This document shows, piece after piece, positions 1 to 7,178 of a stretch of 64,000 bases of DNA. A program made the translations under genes and the position numbers. Location: contig JADJOY010000010.1 of the NCBI GenBank assembly GCA_016713535.1, positions 62,001 to 126,000 of the forward strand, read 5' to 3'. Every line of letters starts with the position of its first letter. Within the stretch, counting starts at the first letter, position 1. This DNA comes from Deltaproteobacteria bacterium. Lineage in GTDB: Bacteria; JADJOY01. The notes under the pieces are model-generated. The model was not told the DNA's origin. It saw only the letters and a list, made by a program, of their open reading frames with translations, and did no database searches.

Positions 1-652
1 CGACCACGATCTGGAACGGCAGCCCGAGGACGCCGAGCACCTTGTGCAGGTCGCTCCACACCGAGCGCATCGGCCGCTCGGGGCGGAACCGGACGAGCTG
101 CCCACGCAGGTCGCGGAGGTGGACGACCGTGCCGGTGACGAGCGCCGCGAGCATCGCGACGCCGAGCACCCCCGCGACGTAGATCCCCGCCGGCACGCGG
201 TCGTGGTGGAGGAAGTGGAGCTGGTAGAGGAGGTCGGCCACCTCCGAGCGCGCCGTCGCCGTCGCCGTGGTCACCGGGTCGAGGCGCAGCTCGCGCCACT
301 CGGCGGAGCCGCCGGCGCGCACGTGCGCCTCGACCAGCGAGCGGCGCGGCGATGGGAACCGCACCCACGCCTCGCCGCCGGCGAGCCCGTGTTCGGCCAC
401 CAGCCGATCGACCAGCCGCGCCGGCGTGGCGAGGCGCGAGGGGTCCGCCAGCGGGCGCGGGTCTTGCCACTCCTCGAGCTCGGACCGGAAGAGCGCGAAG
501 GCGCCGGCGAAGAACATCGCGTGGAGCAGCAGGCTCGCGACCACTCCCACCCACGCGTGGGCGTCGTACGAGCGCACCCGCGCTCGCGGCGAGAGCCCGC
601 GCCGCGTCGGCGGCGCCGCGCCGGCGCCGTGGCCCGGTCCGGTCACAGCCAT
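1..652 (-). CDS. PepSY-associated TM-helix membrane protein (3' end outside window)
   Basis: 217 residues are visible before the window edge cuts the C-terminus. After a basic N-terminus there is a first membrane helix (about residues 34-55), a soluble PepSY-like segment (about 70-150) ending in a conserved-looking LHFLHH, and a second helix (about 157-177) followed by DLHKVLGVLGLP. This layout is that of the PepSY_TM family, whose members sit in the inner membrane beside TonB receptors and are thought to help reduce or release iron from siderophores (family knowledge). The ATG at 652 overlaps the end of the TonB receptor gene, which stops at 643, so the two are probably translationally coupled and share iron control. 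The substrate cannot be told. Confidence 0.8.
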   Translation of the reverse strand, partial: MAVTGPGHGAGAAPPTRRGLSPRARVRSYDAHAWVGVVASLLLHAMFFAGAFALFRSELEEWQDPRPLADPSRLATPARLVDRLVAEHGLAGGEAWVRFPSPRRSLVEAHVRAGGSAEWRELRLDPVTTATATARSEVADLLYQLHFLHHDRVPAGIYVAGVLGVAMLAALVTGTVVHLRDLRGQLVRFRPERPMRSVWSDLHKVLGVLGLPFQIVV

Positions 653-2835
653 GCCGTCACCTTGAGCGCGAACGAGCGCCCGGGCCGCTCGACGCCGAAG
701 AAGTCGTAGGCGCGCTCGTCGGTCAGGTTCTGCACCTCGAACGAGAGGCTCGCGTCGGGCAGCGCGCCGCCGCCGTGCAGCCAGTAGCCGAGGGTCAGCG
801 TGTGGGTGAGCTGCGACGGCACTACCTGTTTGGTGTCGCGCCGCCCGATGCTCTCCCAGCCGCGGTAGAACTCGTGCACGTAGCGCCCGTACCAGCCGAG
901 CGACAGCACGTCGTCGCACACGAGCTCACGCCACTCGAGGCGCGCGGCGCCGTTGACGAAGAGCCACGGCCGGTTGGGGATGCGGTCGCCCTCGAACGTG
1001 CCGAAGGTGCCGCGGCTCGAGACGTTGCGCGCGTCCTGATAGGTCGCGTTGCCGTCGAGCTCGAGGGCGGCGCCGAGGAGCCAGTCGCTCCACGCGGCGG
1101 GCGATCGGAAGCCGAGCGCGCCATCGACGCCCAGGATCCGCGCCGCGTACACGTTCTGGTACGAGTAGTCGCGATCCGTCCCGACCAGCACCACGAGCTG
1201 GTCGGCGAAGCGCGCGATCCCTCCGAGCTCGGCGCGGTAGTCGCCGGAGTCGAGCGCGAGCGGCTCGAGGGCCACGCCGAGGTTCAGGTTGTGGCTCACC
1301 TCGGGATCGAGCGCGAGGTTCGGCTGCACCAGCACGCCGTCGCCGAAGAGCTCGTCCGCGCGCGGCAACCGCGTCGCGTACTCGTAGGACGCCTTGGCGC
1401 GCAGCCGCTCGCCGAGCCACCACCGCAGCGCGTCGCCGCCGCCGAGCTGATCGAGGTCGTGCTCGAGCACCCTCTGCGCGCCGGCGGCCGGGCCGGGCTC
1501 GGCGCGAGTCGAGAGCCGGTAGTGCTTCACGAACGCCACGTTCTCGAGGTCGCCGTCGAGGAGATCCGCCTGCTCCTCGATCCCGCTCACCACCGTGAAG
1601 AGCGCGCGCTCGGCGGTGAGCGGATCGGGCGTGCCGTTGGCGGCGCGGATCCGGTCGCGCCCCCACCGCGTGGCGTAGGACGGCGTGGTGACGAGACGCA
1701 GCTCGTGGCCGGGCGCGAGGTTCAGGGCGGCGGCGAGCCGCGCCAGCCCGGCGTGCTCCCAGGTGGTCTGGTCGGCGGGTGCACCGCCGGTCTCGCCCGG
1801 GGTGACGCGCTCGCGGACCCGGTCGCCGTGCCAGTCGTAGACCCACGGCGAGCGATCCTCGAAGTCGATCGCGCGGTACGCGTAGCCCGCGAGCACGTCG
1901 AGCGCGAAGGGCAGCGGGTCGCCGTGCTCGCGCCCGTCGCGCGCGAACCGCAGCGTGCCGCCGCTGGCCTGCTCGCCGTAGGTGACCTCGCCGTACGGGA
2001 CGGTCATCACCACGTTGTGCTGCAGCTCCTTGTCGTAGGAGGTGGTGAAGATCCGCGCGGTCGCGCGGTCGGCCCACGGGCGATCGACCACACCGAGGTC
2101 GAAGGTGCCGCCGCCGGCGCGATACGCGTCGTGGAAGCGCCGCACGGTGGCGGGGACGAGGGCGCCGGTGTCATCGGCGACCTCGACGTGGATCGGGTAG
2201 TCGTTGCCGGCGTCGTCGAAGAAGCCCGTCGCGCCGCCGACCAGCCCCGCTTCCGGGTCGTGGTAGCGGCCGTCGGCGGTGACGCGGTGGGTACCGAACG
2301 AGCCCACCTGGTACGAGGTTCCCGCCCCGCTCGCCGGCTTCTCGGGCTCGGTGACCAGGTTCACGGCGCCACCGAGCGCGTCGGTGCCGAAGCGCGCCGG
2401 GACGACTCCGCGGTAGATCTCGGCGCGCTCGACCAGGTCCACCGGCACGTTGGCCAGGCCGAGCGCGAAACCGGCGAGCTCGAGCGGGACCTCGTCGACG
2501 AAGAACCGGATCTGGTCGTCGGTGAAGCCGTCGAGCGAGAACCGGTCGAGGGAGCCCAGGCCCCCCGCGCGGCGCACGCCGACACCTCGGGTGCGCGCCA
2601 GCACCTCGCCCAGGTCAGCGCTCTCGCGCTGCGCCTGGGCGACCGCGATGACCTCGACCGCCGCGGCCGACTGGCCGAGGACCTCGGCGGCGCGTAGCGG
2701 CGGCGCGATGACCTCGATCTCCTCCTCGCCCGCGACGGGGAGCTGAGCGCGGGCGGGCGCGGCGAGGGTCAGCCCGAAGACGAGGGCAGCGGGGACTGCG
2801 GCGGCGGTTCGAAGGCGGTCGAGGCGACGTGCCAC
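643..2835 (-). CDS. TonB-dependent outer-membrane receptor
   Basis: 730 residues, a normal size for the family. A signal peptide ends near residue 30 (APARA). A plug domain spans about 50-170, with recognisable stretches such as LGSLDRFSLDGF and YRGVVPARFGTDALGGAV. The rest is beta-barrel, ending in an aromatic/hydrophobic terminus (KVTAWL) as outer-membrane proteins do. It should import a siderophore, cobalamin or similar ligand with TonB energy; the ligand is not evident. It is followed directly by the PepSY protein and preceded by a small Zn-ribbon gene and a Fur-box-like site, which argues for an iron-related substrate. Confidence 0.9.
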   Translation of the reverse strand: MARRLDRLRTAAAVPAALVFGLTLAAPARAQLPVAGEEEIEVIAPPLRAAEVLGQSAAAVEVIAVAQAQRESADLGEVLARTRGVGVRRAGGLGSLDRFSLDGFTDDQIRFFVDEVPLELAGFALGLANVPVDLVERAEIYRGVVPARFGTDALGGAVNLVTEPEKPASGAGTSYQVGSFGTHRVTADGRYHDPEAGLVGGATGFFDDAGNDYPIHVEVADDTGALVPATVRRFHDAYRAGGGTFDLGVVDRPWADRATARIFTTSYDKELQHNVVMTVPYGEVTYGEQASGGTLRFARDGREHGDPLPFALDVLAGYAYRAIDFEDRSPWVYDWHGDRVRERVTPGETGGAPADQTTWEHAGLARLAAALNLAPGHELRLVTTPSYATRWGRDRIRAANGTPDPLTAERALFTVVSGIEEQADLLDGDLENVAFVKHYRLSTRAEPGPAAGAQRVLEHDLDQLGGGDALRWWLGERLRAKASYEYATRLPRADELFGDGVLVQPNLALDPEVSHNLNLGVALEPLALDSGDYRAELGGIARFADQLVVLVGTDRDYSYQNVYAARILGVDGALGFRSPAAWSDWLLGAALELDGNATYQDARNVSSRGTFGTFEGDRIPNRPWLFVNGAARLEWRELVCDDVLSLGWYGRYVHEFYRGWESIGRRDTKQVVPSQLTHTLTLGYWLHGGGALPDASLSFEVQNLTDERAYDFFGVERPGRSFALKVTAWL

Positions 2836-2946
2836 GGCGGGTTTCCCGGAACGTCACGCGGGCCGTTGCGGGTGCGACGGGCTCCGGTGGTTCGCTGGGC
2901 GCTGGGCGCTCGGGGCCGCGGGCCTCTCGAAGGATCGGAGGAAGGA

Positions 2947-3135
2947 TCAGCGGATGGGCGCGGCCTCCGGGGGGCCTGTACCCGGCGGCGAGAGCGGCAG
3001 CAGCACCACTCGCTTGCACCGCCGACACTTGAGCTCGACGGACGAGTCGACGATCCGGGCGAGGAGGCTGCCGCAGCAGCAGCGCAGCGCTCGGTGTCCC
3101 GCGTCGTCGGAGGCGCGGCCGCCCGTCGCTTTCAT
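2947..3135 (-). CDS. small Com-like zinc-ribbon protein
   Basis: About 62 residues from the ATG at 3135. An in-frame ATG at 3192 would give 81 residues but leaves almost no leader behind the Fur-like site. The core has the form CCCGSLLAR...VELKCRRCKR, that is two cysteine pairs about 18 residues apart around a short beta segment. This matches the Com/zinc-ribbon fold of the small Mu Com-like proteins. In phage Mu, Com is a translational activator; chromosomal copies have no established role. It lies just upstream of, and on the same strand as, the TonB receptor gene, so it may be co-transcribed with it. Start and function are uncertain. Confidence 0.6.
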   Translation of the reverse strand: MKATGGRASDDAGHRALRCCCGSLLARIVDSSVELKCRRCKRVVLLPLSPPGTGPPEAAPIR

Positions 3136-3205
3136 GGACGATCGCGGCGCGGTGCTGGCCGGGGGGCGCGGATTGTGAGGTCGAGGGGCCATGACAAGAT
3201 GAAAG

Positions 3206-3225
3206 TGATTCTCAAAATCGTTATC
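3206..3225 (-). promoter_or_regulatory. Fur-box-like operator
   Basis: In a local AT-rich patch, the minus strand reads GATAACGATTTTGAGAATCA (3225-3206). It resembles the Fur consensus of repeated GATAAT hexamers (GATAAcGATttTgAgaATCA). It lies just upstream of the Zn-ribbon/TonB/PepSY unit and is the only such patch in this GC-rich neighbourhood. Iron-dependent repression is inferred, not shown. Confidence 0.55.
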
Positions 3226-3404
3226 TATTAACGCCTCCCTGACGACTCGTGTCAACAGCGGCGCGATCAGCCGCAGAAGCCCATGAATGCGGGCCGCGGA
3301 ACTGAAAGCTGGCGCTTTCCGAACACATCACAAGATGCCATCGAATTTCGCCACATTCCGCCATAGAATCCTGCAACATTCTGCTTGCAGCAGATCACGG
3401 CGAC
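3226..3404. other. AT-richer intergenic region, possible small RNA
   Basis: No convincing protein frame. Base composition is clearly lower in GC than the flanking genes. The stretch lies between the Fur-box-like site and a plus-strand hairpin with a T-run, although no plus-strand gene is present. A small transcript running left to right is therefore possible; no conserved RNA family was recognised. Confidence 0.3.
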
Positions 3405-3424
3405 CCCCATTTCAGGGGCTTTTT
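3405..3424 (+). terminator. hairpin plus T-run, rho-independent terminator-like
   Basis: CCCC-atttca-GGGG followed by CTTTTT on the plus strand. The stem is short (4-5 bp, GC only). No plus-strand coding sequence lies upstream, so it either ends an untranslated RNA or is incidental. On the minus strand, where the thioesterase is transcribed, the T-run is on the wrong side. Confidence 0.4.
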
Positions 3425-3450
3425 CGGGCCCCAGGAGGCGATTCTCGGGG

Positions 3451-3888
3451 TCAGAACGAGAGCTTGTAGCTCAGCTCGCCGTGGGCGACCGGCTTTCCGC
3501 TCGCGCTGATCACGTCGACGTGGAGGAAGCAGATGCTGCGGCCGCGGCGGCGCACGGCGCCGTGGGCGATCAGGTCCTCCTCGACCGCCGCGTCGAGGTA
3601 GTGGACGTGCATGTCGATGGTGAGGAGCTTGCGCGGTAGCTCGGGCACGTTGGAGAAGATCGAGCCCACCACCACGGTGTCGATGAGGGTCGCGATCGCC
3701 CCACCGTGGACCATGCCGGCCGGCTGGTTGAGCTCGGGGCGATACGGCAGCCTCATCCGCGCGTAGTCCTTCCGCACCTCCTCCATCACCAGCCCGACCA
3801 GCCGCGGGAAGGGCGCGTACACGTTGATGCGGTCGCGGATCTCGCGCTCGAGTCCGGCGTCGATCGCTTCGAAGTCGGCGGGGTTCAT
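3451..3888 (-). CDS. PaaI-family hotdog thioesterase
   Basis: 145 residues, typical for a single hotdog domain. The signature helix reads GMVHGGAIATLIDTVV, with the HGG turn and downstream Asp expected of PaaI/YbgC-type acyl-CoA thioesterases. It is followed by beta strands including LTIDMHVHYLDAA and SICFLHVDVIS. It should hydrolyse an acyl- or aryl-CoA in the cytoplasm; the substrate is unknown. Its ATG (3888) overlaps the TGA of the upstream MutS-like gene as ATGA, so the two are translationally coupled. Nothing in the sequence explains a functional link to that ATPase. Confidence 0.85.
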   Translation of the reverse strand: MNPADFEAIDAGLEREIRDRINVYAPFPRLVGLVMEEVRKDYARMRLPYRPELNQPAGMVHGGAIATLIDTVVVGSIFSNVPELPRKLLTIDMHVHYLDAAVEEDLIAHGAVRRRGRSICFLHVDVISASGKPVAHGELSYKLSF

Positions 3889-5753
3889 CGCGGGCCTTCT
3901 CCCTCGAAGTCGAGCTCGATCCCCACCGAGCGCATCACCGCGAGCGCGTTGGTGGAGGCGAGCACTCCCGGGCGGATGCGGTAGTCGAAGTGCATGCGGC
4001 CGTCCTCGACGTGGTCGGCGAAGTGGACGTTGACGGCGCGCTCGCCGAGCTCGTCGGCGAGCGCGACCAGGGCGAGGTCGTGGGTGGTGACGAGGCCGAC
4101 CGCGCCGAGCTCGACGAGCCGCCCGGTGATGGCGCGGGCACCGAGGGTGCGCTCGCGCGAGTTGGTGCCGTGGAGGATCTCGTCGAAGAGCACGAGGGTG
4201 GCGGCGCCGCTCTCGGCGACGTCGAGCGCGCGCTTCAAGCGCTTCACCTCGGCCAGGAAGTGGCTCGCGCCGTCCGCGAGCGAGTCCACGACGCGCAGCG
4301 ACGTCACCACGCGGAGCGAGTGGAGACGCATCGCCCGGGCGCACACCGGCGCCCCCGCGAGCGCCATGACCGCGGCGCTGCCGATGGACCGCAGCCAGGT
4401 GCTCTTCCCCGACATGTTCGAACCGCTCACCATCCAGAGCTGAGCGGCCGGCGCGGCGCCGAGGGCCAGATCGTTCGCCACCCGCCGATCGGGAGGGAGC
4501 AGCGGATGGCCGAGTGCCGTCGCCTCGACGACCGGCAGCGGCGACGCGCCGCCGGCACTGCCGGCGAGGACTTCCGGCCAGCACCAATCGGGGTGGGTCT
4601 CGGCGAGAGCGGCGAACCCCGCCAGCGCGTCGAGCTCACCCAGGATCGCGAGCCAGTCCCCGAGCACCGCGCCGTTTCGCGCTCGCCACTCCTCGAGCGC
4701 GAGCGCGCAGTGGAGCCGCCAGAACACCACCGGCGCCACGAACGCCGCCAGGTAGAAGTCGTGGAGGTTGTCGAGCCACCCGGCGATGCGGTGGAGGCGC
4801 GCGACGCTCACCGATGCGCTCGCGGTGCCAGCACCCGCGCCAGCGCCGGCGAGCCGCTCGCGCGCCTTGCTCAGCGGCGCCGACGTGAACGGCTCGCGCT
4901 CGATCCCCGCCAGCGACTCGTGGGTGGCGGCGAGCGCCGGCTCGACGTTGTCGATCCCCGCCGTCACCTCCGCCGCCGCGTGGCGGGTCTTGAGGAAGAA
5001 CGCGAGGTGGATCGCGAACGCGGGCCCGAGGAGGTAAGCGCCCCATGGGTGGCCGGCGGCGCGCAGGGCGAGCGCCGTGATCGTGAGCAGCGAGACCACG
5101 ATCGCGCCGAGCCGCACGGCGCGGCGATCCGGGAACCGAGGGGGCTCGCTCGCCCACGCGACGAGCTTCGCGGGGTCGAGCTTCGCCACCTCCGGCGCGG
5201 CCGCGAGCCACAGCCGCTCCCGGAACTCCAGGCGCTCGGCCAGCTCACGCGTGGCGCTCTGGCGAGCACGGATCTCGGCCGCGCTCGCCGGCGAGAGCAG
5301 CCAGGCCGCGGCCGTCGACTCGCCGAGCCAGGTGCGCGCCGCGCACACCAGCTCGAACAGCGAGCCCGCGCCGAAGAGGTCGAGGTCGGCGGCGTAGTCG
5401 TGGCGGTCGTCGCGGAAGCGCTCGCCCGTCGAGCCCGTCCCCCTCCACTCGTGGCGCGCCACCGCCAGCCGCCGCTCCTGGAAGGAGACGGCGCGGCGCG
5501 CGCGCTCGAGCTCGCGCAGCAGATCGGCGTGACGGAACACCACGATCACGAACGCGAGCGCCGCCACCCCGAGCCCGGCCATCAGCCGGCCATCGACGAC
5601 CACGCCCGCGACCCCCACGAGCAGCGCCGCGACCACCGTCGCGAGGCGGAGGTTCGAGAAGCCGGCGTCGCGGCGCTCGAGGTCCTCGACCCGCGCGCGG
5701 CGCTCGGCGAGGGCCGTCTCGATCGCGGCGCGGATGTCTGCGGTGGGGGTCAC
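3885..5753 (-). CDS. membrane-anchored MutS-like ATPase
   Basis: 622 residues from a GTG. The N-terminal third carries hydrophobic helices (about residues 35-75), then a helical middle with further hydrophobic segments (about 215-255 and 330-350). The C-terminal 180 residues form a MutS domain V ATPase: Walker A GSNMSGKS (444-451), Walker B LVLFDEILHGTN with D524/E525, and TTHD near 556. Mismatch-recognition and connector domains of true MutS are absent. This is the architecture of the small MutS-related membrane proteins found mainly in Bacteroidetes and deltaproteobacteria, whose role is not established; it should not be called a mismatch-repair protein. Stop and start overlap with the thioesterase (ATGA). 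Confidence 0.8.
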   Translation of the reverse strand: MTPTADIRAAIETALAERRARVEDLERRDAGFSNLRLATVVAALLVGVAGVVVDGRLMAGLGVAALAFVIVVFRHADLLRELERARRAVSFQERRLAVARHEWRGTGSTGERFRDDRHDYAADLDLFGAGSLFELVCAARTWLGESTAAAWLLSPASAAEIRARQSATRELAERLEFRERLWLAAAPEVAKLDPAKLVAWASEPPRFPDRRAVRLGAIVVSLLTITALALRAAGHPWGAYLLGPAFAIHLAFFLKTRHAAAEVTAGIDNVEPALAATHESLAGIEREPFTSAPLSKARERLAGAGAGAGTASASVSVARLHRIAGWLDNLHDFYLAAFVAPVVFWRLHCALALEEWRARNGAVLGDWLAILGELDALAGFAALAETHPDWCWPEVLAGSAGGASPLPVVEATALGHPLLPPDRRVANDLALGAAPAAQLWMVSGSNMSGKSTWLRSIGSAAVMALAGAPVCARAMRLHSLRVVTSLRVVDSLADGASHFLAEVKRLKRALDVAESGAATLVLFDEILHGTNSRERTLGARAITGRLVELGAVGLVTTHDLALVALADELGERAVNVHFADHVEDGRMHFDYRIRPGVLASTNALAVMRSVGIELDFEGEGPR

Positions 5754-5997
5754 TCATCGCCGCGCGGAGCTTCCCTGCCGCCGAGGGCGCGGGCAAGCGC
5801 GCGTGCGAGACGGGCCGCGATCGATCGCTACGGCGGGCGGGGACGGGCCCCGCCCCTACGGACCGACCCGGAGGGGCACGCGTCTGCGTGCCCGGCGATC
5901 CGACGGGGCGTGAGCGCCGCACGGGGATCGACGCCGGCCGCGTCGCCACGTCGGCGCGTATCGCCGGTCGCGCGACGCGCGACCGCCGGGCGGGGCG
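5754..5997. repeat. intergenic hairpin repeats, family A
   Basis: No gene. It contains GGGCACGC-gtct-GCGTGCCC (5874-5893) and, about 70 bp on, a second element GGTCGCGCGACGCGCGACC (near 5966-5986). The same pair recurs at 12.44-12.59 kb, and single members occur near 49.9 and 55.5 kb. A GC-rich inverted stretch (near 5840-5860) lies beside them. Confidence 0.75.
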
Positions 5998-7178
5998 TCA
6001 GACTCCGAGCAGGTCGTTCAGGTCCTTCTCGATCTCTTCGGCCGAGAACCGATTGACCACGACGCGCGAGCGGGTGTAGCTGGTGCGCGCCACGAACGCG
6101 ACCTTGTCGGCGCCCGCGCTGACCTTCTCGAGATCGAGGGTTGCGGGCGGATAGCCCGCGACCTCGTATTCGATCCTGAGCACTGGCTTGGTCTCGACGG
6201 GCCCGACGGGCGCCGCCTGCGCGGCTCCACCGCGGTGCTCTCGAGCGGGTTCTCGTCGGCGGCAAGGTAGCGCTCGGCCTTGAGGCGCCCGAGCTTGCCG
6301 AACCAGGTGGTCGCGCGCTCGTCCTTGTCGCCGGTCTCGGGCGCGCTCCCGGCCGCGCTCTCGCCGATCTCCGCCACCCAGTAGGTCTTGCCGGGCTTGT
6401 CGCGGTCCTTCTGCACGTAGGTCCGGGAGGTGCCACCGATGGTGATCGTGACCTTCTCGATCGACTCGGCGTTGAACGGCTGGAGGTCGGTGTTCTGGAG
6501 GCGGGTGTCGGCCTGCTCGAGATCGGCGAAGAGGTTGGTGTCGATCGCGTAGACGCGTCCGCTCCCGGGCTCGCGCACGTAGCGCAACCGATCGCCGACC
6601 GCGGTGTCACCGAGCTCGAGCTTGCGCTCGCCGGCGCCCGTCTTCACCACCAGCGAGCCGCGCGGCTTGTCGAGGCCGAGCTTGGCGAGCGTGTCGCCCG
6701 CGACGTTGCCGAGGTCGCGCTCCGCCGTGAGCGTCGCGAGCTTCTCGAGGCGCTCCTTGGTGCGGTCCGCGCCCAGGAACTCCTTGACCGTGACCTTGGT
6801 CTGAGGCGGCTGGACGGCGGGCGCGGGCTTGGCCTCGTCCTTCTTCTCGTCCTTCGGGGCGTCAGGATCGGCGGGCTTGGCGTCCTTCTTCTCCTCGGGC
6901 TTGGGCGGAGGGGGCGCCGGTAGCGTGATGGTCCGCTCGAGGCGGAACCACGGATACGGCTTGGCGTCCTTCTCCTTCTTGAGCTCGAGGTCGACCTTGG
7001 CGAGGGCCGAGTCGAGGTGGACCGCGGTGATGTCGCTCGCGGCACCACTCCACACCGTGACCTCGCCGGGCTTGCGGCTCGCCGCCTTGGGCCGCGTCCA
7101 GTCGAAGTAGGCCGCGCCCAGCGCGATCACCAGCAACACGCCGTGCACCACCGCGCCGCTCACTCCCGGTCGCTTCAT
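5998..7178 (-). CDS. DUF4340 protein of the Gld-type ABC operon (one frameshift)
   Basis: An N-terminal membrane anchor (about residues 8-25, VVHGVLLVIALGAAYFDW) is followed by a periplasmic part. That part has a Lys/Pro/Asp-rich linker (about 75-115) and the DUF4340 repeats (for example LGLDKPRGSLVV and GSGRVYAIDTN). The frame is broken near 6226-6236: the main frame stops making sense after ENPLESTAV, and the protein resumes one frame over as PVETKPVLRIEYEVAGY and runs to the stop at 5998. One inserted or deleted base explains this. Its ATG at 7178 overlaps the TGA of the GldG-like gene (ATGA). DUF4340 proteins regularly follow GldG-like genes; they probably act as an extracytoplasmic part of the transporter, but the function is unknown. 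Confidence 0.75.

Noticed and set aside
352-2697. Long plus-strand frame opposite the TonB receptor
   Set aside because: Antisense shadow of a clear receptor gene; Arg/Val/Glu-rich with no domain.
3885-5753. DNA mismatch repair MutS
   Set aside because: Only the ATPase domain is MutS-like; the N-terminus is hydrophobic and the mismatch-binding Phe-x-Glu domain is absent.
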